Below are positions 59,740 through 64,000 of a DNA stretch of 64,000 nt, piece after piece. Source of the DNA: JBNKHG01 sp050290225 (GTDB lineage: Bacteria; Pseudomonadota; Gammaproteobacteria; Pseudomonadales; Cellvibrionaceae); NCBI GenBank assembly GCA_050290225.1, contig JBNKHG010000007.1, forward strand, positions 83,626 through 147,625, given 5' to 3'. Position 1 is the first letter of the stretch, and every line of letters starts with the position of its first letter. The translations under genes and the position numbers were made by a program. Under the pieces are notes generated by a model. That model made no database searches. It was not told the origin of the DNA and saw nothing but the letters and a program-made list of their open reading frames with translations.

Positions 59740-60555
59740 TTGCAAGTCTGGACAGTGGCGAATCAAAAGGGGGGCGTGGGTAAAACCACCACCACCGTAG
59801 CCCTGGGCGGTTTGGCGGCCGAGACGGGGTTGCGGGTATTGTTGTTGGACCTGGACCCCCATGGCTCATTGAGCAGTTACTTCCGTCAAGATCCTGACAC
59901 ACAAGCCTTGAGTTCCTACACACTGTTTCAGGAACGCGAACAATTGACGCCGGATTCAGTCAGGCGTCTGGTTGTCGAGACTCCCTATAACCACCTGTCG
60001 CTGCTACCTGCAGCCACCGCGCTCGCCACCCTGGAGCGGCAGGCCATCGGTCGCGATGGTATGGGGTTGGTGATCTCTAAAGCGCTCAACCAGCTTCAGG
60101 ACGATTACGATTTGGTGATTATCGACAGTCCGCCCCTGTTGGGGGTATTGATGATCAACGCCCTCGCTGCTTGCCGACACCTGGTGATTCCCGTCCAGAC
60201 CGAGTATCTGGCCCTAAAGGGGTTGGAACGCATGGTGCACACCCTCAATATGATGGGGCGATCGCGTAAAGTGCCCCTGTCGTATACCATCGCACCGACC
60301 ATGTTCGATCGGCGTACCCAGGCGTCGGTCATCAGCCTCAGAAGCATTCGCAACAGCTATCCAGATAAGGCCTGGCCAGGTAAGATTCCTGTCGATACCA
60401 AACTGCGTGACGCCAGCAAAGCCGGTGTGCCTCCACACCTTTACGAGCCTGGCAGTCGAGGAGTGAGCGCCTATGAGTCGCTGTTAAAGTTCCTGTTCAG
60501 TCAGTCGCTGGTGTCTGCAACGCCAGCATCCGCAACCAGTGCTCGCAGGGCCTGA
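59740..60555 (+). CDS. parC: ParA-family ATPase ParC (chemotaxis array positioning)
   Basis: A ParA/Soj-type ATPase of 271 aa that in Vibrio recruits chemosensory arrays to the cell pole. The deviant Walker A is KGGVGKT (10-16); LLLDLDPHGSLSSYF and LVIIDSPPLLGVLMINALAACRHLVIPVQTEYLALKGLERM follow. The TTG at 59740 is taken as start (GGGGGAG upstream), giving MQVWTVANQKGG as in Pseudomonas PA1462. Gene order parC-parP-cheW is that of Vibrio and Pseudomonas. Confidence 0.92.
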   Translation: MQVWTVANQKGGVGKTTTTVALGGLAAETGLRVLLLDLDPHGSLSSYFRQDPDTQALSSYTLFQEREQLTPDSVRRLVVETPYNHLSLLPAATALATLERQAIGRDGMGLVISKALNQLQDDYDLVIIDSPPLLGVLMINALAACRHLVIPVQTEYLALKGLERMVHTLNMMGRSRKVPLSYTIAPTMFDRRTQASVISLRSIRNSYPDKAWPGKIPVDTKLRDASKAGVPPHLYEPGSRGVSAYESLLKFLFSQSLVSATPASATSARRA

Positions 60556-60607
60556 AGCGGGGATGAAATGCATCAAACGGGTGTGTAAGGAATAAGAGCT
60601 TTCAAAT

Positions 60608-61588
60608 TTGACTAAGTTGGATTCACCGCAGGACACCCTGCAAGGCTATTTCGACGATCTGCTGCTTGACCCGGGGGAGCAGCCGGTTGCCCCTGCGCCC
60701 CGAAAACTTCCCAAACAACAGCCCAAGCCGATGACGGCAGTCCCGCAAACCCGTTTTGCGGAACCCACAGAGCAGCCGGTTCGCAAAAACCGACTGGCAA
60801 AACTGTTACAAACGGTACACAGCGAGCCGCAAACCGACACACGCCCGCAGGAAGAAACTGTCCGGCCTCTACCGAAGGTTGGCGAAAACGGTTCGTCTGG
60901 GGAAGTCGCTGTTGTCACACCGAAAGTGACAGAGCAGGCAGTTACCGAGCCGGTAGCGAAAGCGGTGGTCTCCCCAGCCGAAGTTGTTCGGGAGACAGCG
61001 CCAAAGGTTGAATCCGGAGTGGTGGTCGAGGAAACGCCACCGGCCGGGATTGCCGCCGAGCCAACGGTGGCGGTGGAACGGGATTATGGTATCGAGGGGT
61101 TGGCGTGGCTGGAGAACGGCCGTCCCCAGTGGGCCCAGCAACGTTTTGAGGTGTTGCTGTTCAAGGTGTCGGGTCTGACGCTGGCAGTGCCTTTGATCGC
61201 CCTCGGTCAAATACAGCCGCTCACGGATGAGTTGACGCCCATTTTTGGGCAGGCTGATTGGTTTATGGGATTGCAGCCGACACCCGTGGGAAAAATTCGG
61301 ACTGTGAACACCGCCAAGTTTGTGATGCCGGAACGCTATGACGAGCGTTTTGTGGAAACGGCTCAATATGTAATTTCCATTGATGGATTGCCCTGGGGAT
61401 TGGCAGTGGATTCGGTGACACAGCCGATCACGCTCGATCCCGAAGAGGTGAAGTGGCGTTCCGAGCGCAGCAAGCGCGCATGGCTGGCGGGTACCGTCAG
61501 GGAGCATATGTGCGCGCTGCTTGATATTCCCATGATGGGCAAGATGTTGATGGAAACGGATAAAAATTTACAAGCGGCTGCCTCTTGA
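60608..61588 (+). CDS. parP: CheW-domain protein ParP
   Basis: A protein of 326 aa. The first half (about 1-165) is a Pro/Val/Glu/Lys-rich disordered stretch. The C-terminal half is a CheW-like AIF domain (RFEVLLFKVSGLTLAVPLIALGQI, GLQPTPVGKIRTVNTAKFVM, DSVTQPITLDPEEVKWR). In Vibrio, ParP joins the ParC ATPase to CheA and stabilises the array. It starts with TTG, 52 bases after parC. The unusual start codon suggests low expression, as would be expected of a structural linker. Confidence 0.9.
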   Translation: MTKLDSPQDTLQGYFDDLLLDPGEQPVAPAPRKLPKQQPKPMTAVPQTRFAEPTEQPVRKNRLAKLLQTVHSEPQTDTRPQEETVRPLPKVGENGSSGEVAVVTPKVTEQAVTEPVAKAVVSPAEVVRETAPKVESGVVVEETPPAGIAAEPTVAVERDYGIEGLAWLENGRPQWAQQRFEVLLFKVSGLTLAVPLIALGQIQPLTDELTPIFGQADWFMGLQPTPVGKIRTVNTAKFVMPERYDERFVETAQYVISIDGLPWGLAVDSVTQPITLDPEEVKWRSERSKRAWLAGTVREHMCALLDIPMMGKMLMETDKNLQAAAS

Positions 61589-61752
61589 TCGTGGGAAAAA
61601 GCAGGTTGCTCAATGTAGGGTAGTTATCGTCGATATACTGGTATAGACGCTGCCGATAGAACTGTAATAGCCTCAGAGTCACAAGCCGGAGGCGGTTTCA
61701 TTGATATTTTGATACCAGGTGTAAGCGGAAAAGTTTAAGAGGAAAAACAGGT

Positions 61753-62238
61753 ATGGCTACAGGTTCGGCAAAAAGTAAGACCAGCGAAGATCCGATGCTC
61801 CAGTGGGTGACTTTCAAGCTGGCGGGTGAGACTTACGGTATCAACGTTATGCAGGTACAGGAAGTGCTGCGGTATTCAGAAATTGCGCCGGTGCCGGGCG
61901 CGCCGGCTTATGTGTTGGGTATTATCAACCTGCGCGGCAATGTGGTTACGGTGATCGATACCCGTCACAGATTCGGACTGGAACCGGGCGAGCTGACAGA
62001 TAACACACGCATTGTGATTATCGAGGCAGATAACCATGTGGTGGGTATTCTGGTCGACAGTGTGGCCGAAGTGGTGTACCTGCGTCAGTCAGAAATCGAA
62101 ACTGCGCCCAATGTTGGAAACGAAGAGAGCGCCAAGTTTATCCAGGGGGTCTGTCATAAGAATGGTGAACTCCTGATACTGATTGAACTGAACAAATTGC
62201 TAACTGATGAAGAGTGGGCCGAGTTGGAAAGTGTGTGA
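61753..62238 (+). CDS. cheW: Chemotaxis coupling protein CheW
   Basis: CheW (161 aa) couples receptors to CheA. It has the complete single domain: LQWVTFKLAGETYGINVMQVQEVLRYSEIAPVPGAPAYVLGIINLRGNVVTVIDTRHRFGL, then VGILVDSVAEVVYLRQSEIETAPNVG and a C-terminal LNKLLTDEEWAEL. The ATG at 61753 follows GAGGAAAAAC. It is the last gene with a firm chemotaxis role in the window. Confidence 0.96.
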   Translation: MATGSAKSKTSEDPMLQWVTFKLAGETYGINVMQVQEVLRYSEIAPVPGAPAYVLGIINLRGNVVTVIDTRHRFGLEPGELTDNTRIVIIEADNHVVGILVDSVAEVVYLRQSEIETAPNVGNEESAKFIQGVCHKNGELLILIELNKLLTDEEWAELESV

Positions 62239-62247
62239 TTTGAGGGG

Positions 62248-62568
62248 CAAGTTGTGAGCGGCAAGTTGTGAGCTGCAAGTGGCAAGCTGTAAGCGGCAAG
62301 CTGTAAGCGGCAAGTTGTGAGCTGCAAGTGGCAAGCTGCAAGCTGCAAGTTGTGAGCGGCAAGCTGCAAGCGGTCCAGTACGGTGGGGCGAGTGCCGCTT
62401 TTTTGCGTAGAATGCTCGGGGCTTGCGCCGGGTCGCATTGAGGTCAGCTAGCGACCTGTCTCTTGCCGCTTGTAGCTTGCTGCTTGTAGCTTGATGCTTG
62501 CCGCTTGTAGCTTGTAGCTTGTAGCTTGCTGCTTGTAGCTTGCCGCTCACAACTTGCCGCTTACAACC
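62248..62568. repeat. Heptameric GCAAG(C/T)T-type repeat with inverted arms
   Basis: The left arm (62248-62373) consists of about 17 seven-base units such as GCAAGCT, GCAAGTT, GTAAGCG and GCAAGTG. The right arm (62461-62568) is made of the complementary units (GCTTGTA, GCTTGCC and similar). The arms could form an imperfect stem of about 100 bp around a loop of about 88 bases. The seven-base period is not a codon multiple and no protein is coded. It fills the 375-base gap between cheW and the DUF2802 gene. Confidence 0.9.
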
Positions 62569-62613
62569 CAAACTTTAGCCTCAAGGTCGAATACATACAT
62601 TGAAGGTAACACA

Positions 62614-63093
62614 GTGGAATTAATGGAATTGGCGGTGATGGGCAGTGCCCTGGTCAGTGGGCTGGCAGTGCTCATCGCTTTGGTGTGCCTGTTCAAGCTT
62701 CGACGCCAGGCTGCGTTGACAGAAAAAACCTTCAAAGACCTGAAACACAAAATGGAGGTGACCAATAACGGTTCCATGGGTATGGGACGTCGGTTGTTGG
62801 TGATGGAGAAGGCGGTTGCCGCGGTTAAAGGCGCATCTGTTGCGAGAGCGGGTGTTGAAGCGGACGTCGCCCGGACGCCGGGTTCCGCTCTGTCTGGTGA
62901 TTCCGGTATCCACAGTGACATTGACGTAACCGCTGAAGACAGTGACGGTCTGCAGGCCTATACCCTCGCGGCGGAATTGCTTGAGGCAGGATTGGATGCG
63001 GATGCCGTGGCGCGTCGCTGTGGTCTGTCCCGGGCTGAAATATCCCTTATGCAGTTAATGCAAAAACACGGGGGTGGTTCGGTCAGCGCTTAG
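62614..63093 (+). CDS. DUF2802 domain protein
   Basis: A protein of 159 aa with an N-terminal membrane segment (LAVMGSALVSGLAVLIALVCLFKL), a short coiled region and the C-terminal DUF2802 domain AAELLEAGLDADAVARRCGLSRAEISLMQLMQKHGG, which resembles a small helix-turn-helix. The same family follows cheW in Pseudomonas and Vibrio; its role is unknown. GTG at 62614 has GAAGGT at the right distance; the longer open frame from 62554 runs back into the repeat array and is rejected. Confidence 0.85.
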   Translation: MELMELAVMGSALVSGLAVLIALVCLFKLRRQAALTEKTFKDLKHKMEVTNNGSMGMGRRLLVMEKAVAAVKGASVARAGVEADVARTPGSALSGDSGIHSDIDVTAEDSDGLQAYTLAAELLEAGLDADAVARRCGLSRAEISLMQLMQKHGGGSVSA

Positions 63094-63142
63094 TTGTAAA
63101 TAATACCGGGTTTAGCGGACATTTTTCCGCTGCCCTGTTCTT

Positions 63143-63178
63143 AGACGATAATGGACTAAATCTTTTATCGTCTTTTTC
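63143..63178 (+). terminator. Rho-independent terminator after the DUF2802 gene
   Basis: A 9-bp stem AGACGATAA/TTATCGTCT (63143-63151, 63165-63173) with a 13-base loop and a T-run TTTTT. It marks the end of the parC to DUF2802 unit. Confidence 0.65.
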
Positions 63179-63265
63179 TATACTTTAAGCAGACCCATTA
63201 ACAAAGTCCTGTCGACAAGGCTGCGTTTTGCCGCGACAGGCGCTTTGGCTAATTCGGGGGCTGCG

Positions 63266-63754
63266 ATGCCTTTGCTTGCTCCGCGCGATGATATTGCTGG
63301 CTTCAAGATCACCTCTTTTGCTGCCCGTCTCGCGTTTCTGTGCCTTTTTCCGGTTGCCGTGAACGGTTTTGAATCCCCTTTGGGCATTACCGGGGCTACC
63401 ACGATCAATGTCTTTCAAGCCAAGTACCTTTATGACCAGGGCGCGGTCTTTATCGATGTGCGCAGCGATGAAGAGTGGCAAATTGGTCATATCCAGGATG
63501 CCATTCACCTGGACTTCCAGCGAGATTTCGGATTCCTGTATCAGGCCTCGGATATTCCACGGGATACTCCCCTGGTGATCTATTGCAACAGTATCGATTG
63601 TTTGCGCAGTGCCTATGCCTGTTCTGTCAGCGTCATCTGGGGCTTCTCCCGGGTGTACTACTTCCGCAGCGGCTATTTTGCCTGGCTGCTGGAGGATTTC
63701 CCCGTCGTCACCGGCATCCTTGCTAGCATGGAGTCTTCTGATAGCGTTCGCTAG
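63266..63754 (+). CDS. Rhodanese-like protein with N-terminal signal
   Basis: A protein of about 162 aa: a hydrophobic signal-like segment (AARLAFLCLFPVAVNGF) followed by a single rhodanese fold (VFQAKYLYDQGAVFIDVRSDEEWQIGHIQDAIHLDF; active loop YCNSIDCLRSA). The loop C-x4-C-x-R is not the plain C-x4-R form, so true sulfurtransferase activity is unsure. ATG at 63266 has GGGGG before it; an in-frame TTG at 63245 exists. It has its own transcription unit. The stop codon TAG lies within CTAG, the apparent target of the next element. Confidence 0.8.
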   Translation: MPLLAPRDDIAGFKITSFAARLAFLCLFPVAVNGFESPLGITGATTINVFQAKYLYDQGAVFIDVRSDEEWQIGHIQDAIHLDFQRDFGFLYQASDIPRDTPLVIYCNSIDCLRSAYACSVSVIWGFSRVYYFRSGYFAWLLEDFPVVTGILASMESSDSVR

Positions 63755-64000
63755 TACTTTTTCAAGGTGATAATGACGCAAGTATGTAAATTGACGCTTC
63801 TATGGTAATTGACGCTTCTATGGTAAGTAGGTTTCTATGGTAAGTAGGCTTCGATCCGGCCAGAGTGGCGGGGGTATCTTCAGAAACACGCCGTCAACCC
63901 ATCCCTGGACCCAAAGCACTCGTTGCACTCGCGGGGCCGGCCCGGGGCTCGGGCGCGACGTCCTTGTCGCGCACGGTTTCTTAGGGTCTTCAGTCACTCA
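63755..64000. mobile_element. MITE-like element, copy 2 (right end outside window)
   Basis: The element begins directly after a CTAG (63751-63754) that includes the rhodanese stop codon. It matches copy 1 at 35292: the terminal TTCAAGGTGATA-TGACG, then GTAGGCTTCGAT, TTCAGAAACACGCCGT and a block of about 90 bases through GTCGCGCACGGTTTCT with only a few differences. It carries an extra tandem repeat (63789-63841). The inner 26-bp stem of copy 1 is not conserved here. The end lies beyond the window. Confidence 0.75.
63789..63841 (+). repeat. 18-bp tandem repeat inside MITE copy 2
   Basis: The unit AATTGACGCTTCTATGGT occurs twice (63789-63806 and 63807-63824) and a 17-base variant, AAGTAGGTTTCTATGGT, follows. 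Copy 1 of the element lacks this expansion. Confidence 0.85.

Noticed and set aside
62200..62571. Open frames through the heptamer repeats (for instance a 123-codon minus frame)
   Set aside because: The translation is a monotonous repeat caused by the 7-bp tract and open in several frames, so not a real gene.
1..64000. tRNA, rRNA, CRISPR arrays, prophage genes or a complete transposase gene
   Set aside because: No sequence with these features was found when reading both strands. Small RNAs without strong structure could be missed.

Overview
The window is the core of a polar-flagellum and chemotaxis gene cluster from a gammaproteobacterium. Gene order and protein sequences follow the Pseudomonas/Vibrio plan: fleQ-fleSR, fliEFGHIJ, fliKLMNOPQR-flhB, flhA-flhF-fleN-fliA, then cheYZAB-motCD-parC-parP-cheW. 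A TonB-dependent receptor, very large flagellar filament proteins and moderate-to-high GC suggest a marine or environmental member of the Cellvibrionales or a relative. That placement is inference, since no rRNA gene is present. Almost everything is on the + strand.

Region 1 (1-15 kb) holds the external flagellum genes: the end of flgI, then flgJ, flgK and flgL, a minus-strand fliT-like gene, two tandem paralogous flagellins, flaG, fliD, two fliS paralogues and a second fliT-like gene. The first flagellin has a textbook sigma-54 (-24/-12) promoter and the second a textbook sigma-28 promoter. FlgK, FliD and both flagellins are much longer than usual.

Region 2 (15-20 kb) holds the regulators: FleQ (sigma-54 activator), FleS (kinase) and FleR (response regulator), with a sigma-54 promoter in front of fleS. 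Region 3 (20-38 kb) holds the basal body, switch and export genes fliE to flhB. Between fliJ and fliK sits a three-gene phosphorelay and partner-switch module (STAS protein, REC-PP2C-kinase protein, Hpt protein) that matches the HsbA-HsbR-HptB system of Pseudomonas. A 244-bp MITE-like element sits between fliP and fliQ, and a relative of it begins at the right end of the window.

Region 4 (38-46.5 kb) is non-flagellar cargo lying between flhB and flhA: a peroxiredoxin-glutaredoxin, an amino acid/polyamine permease, a class III aminotransferase, a TonB-dependent receptor, a gamma-glutamylpolyamine-synthetase-like protein and a LuxR-type regulator. It looks like an amine uptake and catabolism locus. 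Region 5 (46.6-63.1 kb) resumes with flhA, flhF (with a long heptad-repeat insertion), fleN, fliA, the che genes, motCD, parC-parP, cheW and a DUF2802 gene. A small rhodanese-like gene follows, and then the second MITE copy.

Inferred regulation: FleQ with sigma-54 drives fleSR, fliL and probably fliE and others. FleSR then activates later sigma-54 genes, and FliA (sigma-28) drives flagellin 2 and the fliT-like gene. ParC/ParP would place the chemosensory arrays at the pole and FlhF/FleN would set flagellar position and number. No tRNA, rRNA, CRISPR array or complete insertion sequence was seen.
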